Assembly: GCA_026261815.1 (NCBI GenBank)
Contig: JAMPIT010000484.1
Span: 8,468,501 to 8,532,500, forward strand
Direction: 5' to 3'
Length of the DNA stretch: 64,000 nt
Source of the DNA: Monarcha castaneiventris obscurior
Lineage: Eukaryota > Chordata > Aves > Passeriformes > Monarchidae
Position 1 is the stretch's first letter; every line of letters begins with the position of its first letter. Under the pieces are notes generated by a model. The model was not told the origin of the DNA. It did not search any database and was given only the letters and a program-made list of their open reading frames with translations. This document shows, piece by piece, positions 51,902 through 61,708 of this stretch. The translations under genes were made by a program, and so were the position numbers.

Positions 51902-52520
51902 TGAGGTGTGCTGCAGTGCCTCAGCCCATTCGTGGGCTTTTGCAGGCAAATGTCCATCAGCTCCTCGCCCTCCAACAGGCGAGGGACTCGGAGTCCGAGG
52001 GGACGTCCGGGGGTGGCACTGCAGAATAAGCCGCTCCTTTCTAGCTAGAAAATTCTCCCCAGGTGACTTTCTTATTGGTTGCTGCGTTATATTCCCTCCT
52101 GTGCTCTGCAGTGATTTATTGTCACGTCTGTCACACATTGTTATATTGTGATCCTATTGGTTTTTACCCCTTTGCTCCTCCCCAATTTATGCCAGTACAA
52201 AATCTGCTGCACGAGCCTGACTCGGGAGTTATCAGGTAACAGAGTTAATAATGGAGTTAGTTAAGAGTTATCAGTGAGTTCTGTAGTTCCACCCCCTTTC
52301 ATCCGTGGAATAAACCTGCGGATTTATTACACAGAAACCATCTCTCGCCTGCTTTACTCCCGGGACTCTGGGGGTCAGAGACAGGCTCTGTGGGCAGCAG
52401 CCAGCACCGTGGCCAGCGCAGCCCCGAGGCTCGGTGCCGAGAGCGGTGACAGACACTGCCGGCAGCTCGCTGTCCCTCACACGCGGCTCCAGAGCCGAGC
52501 CCCCAGCGACGAGAAACCGC
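51902..52520 (+). mobile_element. CpG-rich endogenous-retrovirus LTR-like segment
   Basis: The segment is much richer in CpG than its surroundings and has a retroviral promoter layout on the plus strand. There are two CCAAT-type boxes in ATTGG orientation (near 52073 and 52158) and an AATAAA signal at 52310-52315. A G+C- and CpG-rich U5-like part follows, containing ACCATCTCTCGCCTGC and CCCGGGACTCTGGGGG. No retroviral coding sequence or clear primer-binding site follows. Both edges are approximate, since I could not find a convincing target duplication. It could instead be a CpG-island promoter, but the polyadenylation signal in the middle favours an LTR. Confidence 0.6.
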
Positions 52521-54110
52521 GGAGGTGGGGCAGAGTGTGTTTGGCTTAGCACTTCAGGATGAAGATTTTTCCCCACTGCTCTATCCAGAACCCTTTTGCG
52601 CTCCCTCACTGCACCTCACCCTTTTACCTCCTTTGAAAGATAACTCCAAGAAAATAAAAATTTAGCTTGAAGCGGCAAAGACATTGGATGCTGTTTGATC
52701 TGCTGGTGACTCCTCCTGGCCCCCAGGGCTAGGAGTGTCACTGCAAGCTGGGCACCAACACACTGGCACCTTCTCCACATAAGACTCCTGAGCAAGTTGT
52801 CCTTGGACCTCCACATTTTGCTGCAGCTGCCCAGTTTCTTCTTTGGAGTTCCTTGAAAAGATATTCTCGAGATAAATTTCTCTCCTTGAGCAGCTCAGCA
52901 ACCTGTGCATGGTGAGATGGGGTGTGCTGGAAGGGAAACCTGACCAGCAGTGCTGCGAAGACAAGGGGCTGAGCAGCCAGAGTCACTTAAGCTGCTCCTC
53001 CCGGTCCTGGGCTGCCTCCAGGCATGTCCCCCTGTGCTTTCCCATTCATTTTGGACACCTGTTTCCAAGTCCCAGGTGATCATTGCTTTGGCTGGGAAGA
53101 GCAGAGTTCCTTGATGTGTCCTCTGATGATCTTCAGCTGCTGACACTGTGGGGAGGAGGCCAGACTGGCTGCAGACCCCCTTCAGTCGGGGGGCAAACAA
53201 GTCCTGCAGAGGAAGGTGGTGCAAAAATCAATGGTTAGGGCATTAGGATTAAAGCTGTGGCATAAAAGCCTTGTAGGACTGCGATTACTGTGTGTTTTAG
53301 GTCTGTGGTAGCTGCATTGACTGTGGCACTTGGTGCCACATGGGTTTAGTGCTTGTGTCACATTGCAAACCCCTGTGTGGGTTTTGTGTGGGACACAACT
53401 GCAGCCATCAGCAACCAGTGGCTCCAGCACAGGTGTCCTGTACTGCCTGTCCCCTCTTGGATTTGCTCTGTCCCTCTCTACTTGTGTCACCATATCTTTC
53501 TGCTCAGGCTTCTGTAATTTCTTTTGTCACCATAGTGACAGGAAAAGAGTGATGATTACTGGAGTAATTTCCCATATTAGCTAGCACTAGATTTTCAGCC
53601 TAAATCAGCACTTCATTTTCTCTGTGCTCTGGCTGAGCATCACTGGAGTGTCATTCAAGAGCGGTGGCAGAGGGGCCTTGGTGTGTGGTGGTGCTGCCAG
53701 TGCTCCTCTGGGACAGCCAAGGGAGGGACAGGGCCTCCCAGACACCTCATATCCCACCAGGACTGCAGACAGAGAAGGGGAAGACAAAAAATGTATTTGC
53801 AAAGGTTTCCCCTGAGTGCATCCTCAGGTCAGTAAAACCAGGAATTTGGGCGCTTTCACCTGTCCTGGGGCACGTACATGTCTGCAGGGTGCATGGAAGA
53901 GCTCCCCAGAGGTAACTGCTCGCTCTGACTGATGTAGCAAGTGGGCAAAGACCCCCCATGTGCTCCAGCTGTGCCCTCTGCTCTGCACAGCCCCTGGCAG
54001 CACGGCCCAAACCAGGGCTGGCACCAAACCTGGGCTCCCAAGGGGGTGGCTCGGTGCAAAATCCTGCTCTGTCCCAGGCCTTGTTAGCCATGCAGTGCAT
54101 CTTAGAGAGA
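52521..54110. other. Gene-free, G+C-richer sequence
   Basis: Short open frames occur on both strands but none resembles a known protein. Sequence directly after the LTR-like segment could be retroviral leader, but no primer-binding site or gag-like frame is recognisable. A short CA run follows at 54117. Confidence 0.5.
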
Positions 54111-54116
54111 CACCAG

Positions 54117-54130
54117 CACACACACACACA
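54117..54130. repeat. (CA)7 microsatellite
   Basis: Seven uninterrupted CA units followed by TACATAC. It is a short dinucleotide tract. Confidence 0.85.
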
Positions 54131-54137
54131 TACATAC

Positions 54138-55055
54138 TTTAAAATCAGGATCATTAGGTAAGCAAATGTGTTTAAATAACTGAAAAGCAGAGAAAGGTCA
54201 CAAAATGTGAAATGAAAGCAGCTCTTCTGTTCCCTGTGCCGGCAGTGCCGGTCCCTGCCTCAGAGGATATATTAAGCAGCGTCAACCTTCATTTCAAGCA
54301 CACTGGCTTTTGTCTTTCTATCACAACATTAACATTATCCCCACATAATTTTATGTATTTTACAATAGACTATGTCAGTGAGCACTGCCTGTAAATATTT
54401 GATCACCACCATTCCTCTAGGATTATCTTATCAAGAGTAAAGATATTAAAATAGAAATCTTCTCATGATGCTGCCTTTATACTTCCAGCCTAAGAGTTGA
54501 TTGACAGAAAATGAACTGCCCGAACTAGCTCTAAAGTGTCTTTTCACTGAGAGTTTTAATGCCAGAGGCTATAGAAGAAGATGTTAGCTAGTCATTGGAA
54601 ACTAATGCCTTGCTGTAGTTCTGGAGCTTTTGTACTGAAGATTAAAAAATATGAATCTACTAGGGGTATTTTTACAAGTGTAAAATGGCATTGGTCTTTT
54701 TGTATCTTTTTGCCATCACTAATGAGCCTTAAAGCGAGCCTTTCCTTTTTTTCCTGCACTTGAATATTAGATGCAGTTTCACTGCAGCTCACAGACATAA
54801 GCTGAAGTTTTGCAAGAATAAGCTCTTGACTTACCTAACCTACAAAATTTCTTTTTTGTGATAAAATGGCTTGCAAGCCAGGACTAAATGTTCTTGCCTA
54901 GCTTGGAATATCAAACCACTATAGACAAGTCAAAGTTTCTATTTACGGGCAGTTAAAGACACACTGGTAATAGTGTTTTAATGTTACAAAATTGTGCTGA
55001 AATTGTCATGTGTCTGAAGAGCACCACGCTGCAAATAGACAGCTGGTCCCCAAGG
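54138..55055. other. Gene-free unique sequence
   Basis: AT-rich unique sequence without a recognisable gene or repeat. Confidence 0.5.
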
Positions 55056-55067
55056 GCTTACTCAGCC

Positions 55068-55330
55068 TGTGCTCCAGCACGGATCAATGTGAGTTTTTGC
55101 TGGAGTAAGGACCCAAGTGCCAATTCAGGAAGGTACAGCATGAGCGAACTTTAATCACAAGCTTAGAAATCAATAACGACAGAAGCTGGCTGGGGTGAGG
55201 GGACAGGGGGGCTGTGGGTCCCATATCTCTGCAGCTCCTGCACCCAGGTGGGTATTGGGGCAACAGTACCTGGCATCCTGAATAAATCTGGCTTTATCTT
55301 ACCCTGATCTTGGAGGGCAGGAGAGGGTGG
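55068..55330 (-). mobile_element. Possible LTR-derived segment
   Basis: On the minus strand this G+C-richer segment carries AGATAAAG and, about 140 bp later, ATTAAAGTTCGC. It then ends in GATCCGTGCTGGAGCA, which resembles the R-U5 end of an LTR with an ATTAAA polyadenylation signal. The left edge on the plus strand would be TGCTCCAGCACGG at about 55070. I found no target duplication and no second edge, so this is a weak call; ordinary unique sequence is a real alternative. Confidence 0.3.
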
Positions 55331-57465
55331 TTAGTTCACAGATCTGTCCCATTGCAATGACAAACTGTAGCCACCAGCATTAAATCACCCGAAGTCTTTC
55401 AGGCATTAACAAAAGTGTTAGTGTGGGATGGCTGAAGCTGGAGTGGCCAGAGACACCAACCTGGAGCATTCTTCTTTAACCAGAGAATCCCTCCCACTTT
55501 TTTCCCCTCTGACATGAACAATAACTGTATGAAATGAAACTAATTGCACGTTCAGCAGCCCATTGTTGAGCTGTCATAAGGGGATTTACATGGGTGGCTC
55601 CATTAACAGCAATGGATGGTCCTCTCCATTCTCTCCATGGGCTCAGAATTTAGAGAAGCTTGTTCTAACATTTCATTTATCAAGAAGGTCAAGAACCGTG
55701 CTTTTTGTTCAGCATGCTGAATATATTCAATTAAAATATACTGCTGTGTTCATCAGCTATTAACTGTCTTTGCAATAGCTGTAATGAAACAGGTACTTCC
55801 CTGTGAAAGGAAATCTTTCAAGACAAATTCTGACATAGGAAGAGAGGACAGTGGGAATTTTCCAGGTCTCCAGTGTGGATTTGCTTTGTGTCTCCACATG
55901 AATCCCTCAGCCACTGTGTGTTTTCCTTCCCCTGTTGCTGGAGCAAGGATGGCTTGGAGCTGATGGGCTGGCCAGGTCCAGCTGCTGGCATGTCCCTTAC
56001 CTGGGCATGCTAGGGGTGAGCTGAATACCAGCAGTGCTGGATTCTTGGCAACGATGGGGGAATAAAACCAGCTAGGCAATTTCCTCAACCAGGCAATTCA
56101 CTTGCAGAAACATCATTTACAAAGTTCCACTTAGAGCCTCGGGGATAAGAAATGGAGAATGAGAGAAGTCGGCTGCTCAGGAGAGTTTAACAAACTCAGA
56201 GATTTGAGAGGGTTTAGCAGCTCGTGGCCTCCAATTCAACAGGTGGAAGAGTTAAAAGCCACACACCCTGCTTTGAAGACTTCCTCCAAAAAGCCTGAAA
56301 TGAAGAAAAACCCCAAAAGGCAGACTTAAATCAGAGGAAGGAACTGAAGGAAGCAAAAGAAATCACCTGAACCAACTGTTCTAATTATATACACACAGCA
56401 GTCAAACAGTGATAGCAATTGTTGGCACTCTTTAAGATGGATAGCAGGGAAATGGAGATACAGTGGAAAATAACACATATTAAGGAATTAGTATTCAATT
56501 ATGCTAAAGAAGGGGGTGTGTATTTACATTAGTCAGAAATCAGGCATGCAGAGAGATGGGTGACAGCAGGGAGAAGTATAGCAAGAAAACCAGAGCATGG
56601 TTGTGACAGGTTTCCCTGGTAGCTGTGAACAAGGGGGTGCTGAGCCAGGCATGGTACCACCAGCATTGCTTGATTGTGTCACAGCTTTTTGCGTCTGACA
56701 GCATCCAACATGCAGCTGCAGAAGCCTGCAGGCACAGGGATGGAGCAGGGCACGAGGAAATTCAGAGCCTTGGTGCACAACATGTGATAAACTGAGTGTG
56801 CTCCCTCTTGCCATGGGGCTTTGGGGGACAGTAGAGTGCCTCTTACCATGCTGTACCAGCTGGTTTTGACCTCCTGTATGTTCATGGTCTTCCAGGTCCT
56901 TTCACTAAAATGTCCCAAAACTCCTTGTGTGCTTGCCATCCTCCCCACCAACTTCCCTCAGCAAACGCCCCTGTTCCTCTGCTGAGGCCTTTAATGCAGA
57001 TAGAGTGATCAATGTAAGCTGCAGCCCAGTCCTTGAAAAAGCTCTCTTACCATTACTAGGCCTTATTAGCCAATTCCTCACCTATTTCTGAGTTATTTAA
57101 TTAATCCCCATCTTCTCCAGTATGACTTACACTGTTAGATATTCAGAGCACAAAGGTAGGGGATTCACTGAAATTCTGGAGGAGGAGAACTACTGGATTT
57201 CCTTTATCTGCAAGATCAGTTAGGGATTTCAGGTTAATCTTGCTTGATAAATCATGTTACATTTTATCCCATTTGCCTTCACGTCCCTGTAAATGGTCTT
57301 TCTCTGAGAAAAATGTGACCAAGCTCTGAGTACTGGACTCTGATCACTCAGCAAGCCCTTCTTAAATACCTGCACAACATTGGACACACCCCTTGTCCCA
57401 CCCCTGAGCTGATAAGATGGTGAAGCACCCACCTTCAAAACTGCAGGAGAAAGACTGCCCACTCC
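55331..57465. other. Gene-free unique sequence
   Basis: No recognisable coding sequence or mobile element. Frames near 55753-56088 and 56533-56951 (-) show no known domains. Confidence 0.5.
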
Positions 57466-57469
57466 CTGC

Positions 57470-57650
57470 TGTTGGGAACCCAAGCCTGCTCCATAGGTGC
57501 CCAACAAAACCAGCAAAGTATGTAAATACCCCAAAAATGTCCTGTTGCAAGTTCCTGCTGGTTGATCAGAAGCTATAAAAGCTAGCTCAGCATGGGCTCA
57601 TGTGTTTGGGATTCCATATCTGCACATCTTTCTTAACCTCCAGTTTTGCA
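57470..57650 (+). promoter_or_regulatory. TATA-box-like promoter segment, possibly LTR-derived
   Basis: A consensus TATAAAA lies at 57574-57580 inside the self-complementary-looking AGCTATAAAAGCTAGCT. It is followed by CTCAGCATGGGCTCATG and a pyrimidine-rich stretch. The layout resembles the promoter and start region of an LTR, but no polyadenylation signal or TG...CA edges are evident. Transcription from it is not shown by the sequence. Confidence 0.25.
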
Positions 57651-59035
57651 TCCAGTCCCTTCCCCCACTGCCTTTAGCCCATGCTCCAAATCTTTCTCCT
57701 CATCCAAAAGCAGGCATTTTTCCCACTTTGAGGAAGAGGGCACATAACCTGTCCATATACTCCTGCCCTGTGCTTTGAGCCAGCAGCTCTGCAGTCTGCT
57801 CTCCTTCGTCTTTCTCCTGCCCTGTGTTTGTAGGAGTTGTGCATTTGAATAGTCTTTCCAAGGTCCAAATCTAAGCAAGTGTCCCTTCATCCTTCCCTTC
57901 CTGACCTATTCACTCAGCTTGCTTTATTGCCAAAGCTTCCTTCATTATGCCACTTAGATTCTACTAATTCTTGGTCTTTTTAAGAAGACATTTTTTCATC
58001 CAATTCTGCTTCCAGTTCGTTCCTAGAAGTTTTTTCCCTTTAAATTGATCTGAAACAGGTGGGACCTGCTTGCTGTGCCACGATGCAGATGGTGGAGTTG
58101 CAAAGCTCCTTGGGTGGTCAAGCGCTTTATAAATTTCGAGCCAGAGACATACAAAAAAACGGCCAAAAAAAGTCTTTCCAGGGAGCACAAAATCAACATA
58201 ACAGCTTTGGCTGGCTGCATGTAGGCAAGAATGTTGCACTGCCTTGAGTCTGCCCAGGTGTGTTTGCGCCAGGTGAGTTTTCCAGGTAGTGCCCCATCCT
58301 CACTCTTCTCCAGCAGCACTTGCAAGCCCCATTGAGTCCCGTAACCAGAAGGGAAGGAAACGCTGAATCCCAAGCTTCTCCTGATGTAAACCAGGCTGCA
58401 GATGATAAACCAACCATCAGTATCTGTGCTATAGACACTAAACAGAAGGTTTCTAGTCAAATCCAGCAGCTGAGAAGCAAAACATCCCTTTCCAACCCTG
58501 GGTCTCCTCTCCAAAGACCCAGCCATCACTGCTGGCCCTGCAGCAGGGCTCTGGCTCTGCCCTGTCCTCAGCCACTCTCCAAAGTCACTTTTGGACTAGG
58601 CTGAGACACCGACTGTCAGTAAAACAAGAGGGAAAATTAACAGGGGCGAGACAGCGAGCCCTGTGTGTGTGCACACCTGTGCATCCCCCACAGGACAGAC
58701 TGCAGCACACTCCATGTTTATCAGGTCTAAACATGGACAGATGCCAGGAAATGCTCAGAGAGGTGGCAGAGGGGGAATTGAAATCTCATTGTTTATCGAG
58801 TGGCATCAAGGGACAGAGAAACAAATACAAATGCTCAGGCACAAGCTCAGCCAAAGGCATTTTGGGCACTTGGTCACAGTTCTCTGGACAGGAGGGGCAG
58901 CAGCAACAGCACCAGCCCATAGAGATGGGGACTTCCCCCAGACCTTCTGGGCAGGTGACATGGGCACTGCTGAGCACAGCTGAGCCAAGCACCAGAGCCA
59001 CAGCCCTCTGCAAAATGCTTATATTCATTAGATAC
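57651..59035. other. Gene-free sequence
   Basis: G+C-richer sequence with open frames on both strands (for example 58023-58529, -, 168 codons). The translations have no recognisable domains and the frames overlap each other, so no gene is called. Confidence 0.5.
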
Positions 59036-59470
59036 AGATATAGATGATACACAAATATAGAAAGTCTTCAAGTATTTATATACAAAGGTCTTTACATATC
59101 TAAACCCCAGTGTTTTTTGCTGTTTAAAATGTATGCATATATGTATATTTATGTGCATATATATATATATGCTTCTTGTCTATATACATCAAAAGGTCTA
59201 TATACATTTTGAAAGGTCTATATGTACACATATGCATGTGTAACACCTTTCTAAACGTGTATACATATTTATATTATATCATGTATTATACTAACATATT
59301 AAATATCTCATAAACGTAAGTGTATAAAGGTCTTTAAGAGGGCTATATGCAGATATATATATTTACATGCATATATAAATATACTACATAAAATTCTTAT
59401 AAGCAATAAATATTATTATATATACATATACTATAAACCGTTAAACTATCTAAATATTATCATGCATCTC
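59036..59470. repeat. AT-rich degenerate tandem tract with AAAGGTCT word
   Basis: About 430 bp made mostly of TATATA, CATATA and ATGTATA words, including an uninterrupted TA run near 59156-59171. The word AAAGGTCT recurs at about 59084, 59193, 59212 and 59326, each followed by TTTA or ATATA, which suggests a decayed minisatellite with a composite unit. Spacing is irregular (about 110, 20 and 114 bp). Confidence 0.7.
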
Positions 59471-61025
59471 AAAGTGTTGAAGAGCCAGTGCTGGGGTGTG
59501 ATGGAGGGGAAGAAGAAGAGGCCAGGATGCATCTGGCATCCCACTTTGCACCAGGAGAAACCACCCAAGTGCAGACACCAAATTTGCAGACACCAATTTT
59601 ACTTTTAAATCCACGGGCTGCTGCTTTTGGGCGTGACAGGTGCCCTTACCCCTTTCTGTTCCTGCTGGCCCCCATCAGGGGCTGTGCTGTCTGTCTGTCC
59701 AGAGGCCCCACTCACACAGGCAGCTGGGACAGAGGAGCTGTCATGCCGTGATATTTCTCTGCTTCTCTGGCAAAGGGATCCTACTGAAAGAAGTGAGGGA
59801 ATAACACAAAACTGCAAACCCCAGCCTGAGGCTGACAAGCAAACTGACATTTAGCAAAAAGCAGGTGAGGTGGGAAGAAAAGCCTGGATGAGTAGTTCCG
59901 TTTTTCTCTACGGCTGCAAATCTTTTGGGTGAGCCTTTCTGACTCCACAAATGCACTTCCAGACACTTCCAGTCCTAAACTGCCAGGACAGGTATTTCCC
60001 CCTCTTTTCCCTCTCATTAGCAGCTCTCCCCCACCCAGAAGAGCAGCACATTGAGGAAAGTTTGTCACCATCTTCAGCTCCAGCAGCAGAAGGAGGTGGG
60101 CAGGCAAGGGTTAAGTAACAATTTATTTATGAGTGACAGGGACATGCAGAAGATTTTTTTCCAGTTTTCATTAGGTGACACACACTTTATGAGCAGTTCT
60201 GCTGTCCCTGGGAACGTCAGTGTGAAATGGAGAACCAGTGGCATTTACAGGCTGAAGTTTCTCCTTGTCCTCAATGAGAAAATAAAGGGGAAAAATTTAA
60301 AAACTAAGCCATGAATGTGTTTAACCAGGAGCACTTTCAGCCTGGTTTTGTGCCAGCTCTAACTCTGGCTGGTTAAACTCACTGCTCTCTGCAGCGAGGC
60401 ATGGGTTGAGCTGCTGGTGGACAGCGCTGCTTTCCACTCAAACTATTTCTCACTTGCTTAATTATATCTTGCACTTACACTTTTACAGAGAACAGATGTG
60501 AAGGCTTACCTTGGGACAGATACATTATGTATACAGCATTAACTTCACACCCATACAGTCCCCATTTTAATTACACAGCCAGTGGGGGACTCAGGATACT
60601 TGGCTGGCAGAGCAGTTGGTTTCATTAGCAATTCCCAAGACCTCAGCTGTCTGCAGCATCCTCACTCATGCAGGCTGAGCTGCACTGGAGATCCAGCCCA
60701 CAGCAGCCAAGGATGAGCCACGCACTGCCTGACTTTGGGGCGAACACCCCAAAAAAGTGTGCAACTGCCAGTGCACACCTCCAGGCTGGTACAAGCACCA
60801 GCCTGAGTTTCATCTTTAACATGGGTATTTTTGAAAAACCTTAATGTGACAGGAAATGTGAGGCCAAAGGATATTGAAAGACAACTTGGACGTACATCAC
60901 TGAAGAAGTTTGTCTGATCTCTGACCCCTGTCAGGGAAACATCAGTGTGACAGGTCCCCACAGGCTGCATCTCGCTGCTAATAAAAGCCTTTTAGCAACT
61001 CTCAGAGAAGGGGTTTGATCAGAGC
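59471..61025. other. Gene-free sequence before CR1
   Basis: No recognisable coding sequence or repeat. Frames are short and overlap on both strands. Confidence 0.5.
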
Positions 61026-61029
61026 CTCT

Positions 61030-61708
61030 TGCTGGGTTTAAAAGGTGGCAAAACACAAGGCAGCATTTGGTTTGTCACTGCATTACAAGCTCAGTGTGAG
61101 TGAACAGTGCACGGCTGCAGCAAAGGGACACTGCAGGGTGCTGGGTGGCATCACCAAGGGCATCACCAGCCAAGATAAAGAAGGCATTATCCCACTCTAC
61201 TCAGCACTGGTCAGCCCGTGTGCTCAGTTCTGGGCCTGCAACACAAAAAGGATGTGAACAGGCACAGAGAGTTCAAGGAAAGGCTGCAAAGATGAGCCAA
61301 GGACTGGGAAGGGCTGCCATGTGAGGAAAGGCTGAGAGAACTGGGCTTGAGAAAAGAAGCCTTAGGGAAGGCCTTTATAGCCATGCTCCACTATTTAGAG
61401 GGTGACTACAAAGAAGATGGAGACTCCCTTTTCACAGGAGTCCCATGGAAAAGGGAGGGATAATGGGTTCAAATTACTTCTGGGAAGATTCCAACTAGAT
61501 GCAAGAAGAGAATTTTTCACAGTGGGAACTGGAATCAGCCATTGGAAAAATCTCCCCAGGGGAGTTGTGGATTCCCTGACACTGGACACTTTTAAGATTC
61601 AGCAGGACAGGGTGATGGACCATCTTGTCTGACAGTGCTTTTGCCAAGAAATGTTGCACCAGGTGATCCTTGAGGTCACTTCCAGCCTGGTGCTCTATGA
61701 TTTGACAC
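61030..61708 (+). mobile_element. CR1 LINE fragment with decayed ORF2 C-terminus
   Basis: The plus strand encodes, in broken frames, the C-terminal end of CR1 ORF2 (endonuclease/reverse transcriptase). At 61081-61257 the translation shows YKLSVSEQC, GITKGITS and IIPLYSALV, the landmarks just after the reverse-transcriptase domain. After frame changes, 61402-61632 gives GRDNGFKLLLGRFQLDARRE, then FFTVGTGISHWKNLPRGVVD, ending at a stop in the place where the family's ORF2 ends as I recall it. The remaining 75 bp are the short 3' region, finishing near CTCTATGATTTGA, which matches the CR1 terminal motif. The copy is 5'-truncated and frameshifted at least twice between 61257 and 61402, so it is not functional. 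It is more diverged from the common chicken-type CR1 than the copy near 36.6 kb and probably represents an older subfamily. Confidence 0.93.

Noticed and set aside
51898..52681. AAGA flanks as a target duplication for a longer LTR (51902-52677)
   Set aside because: Four low-complexity bases next to a poly-A run are expected by chance, and the implied U5 would be unusually long.
58023..58529. 168-codon open frame on the minus strand
   Set aside because: Composition is ordinary, several overlapping frames exist, and no domain is recognisable.
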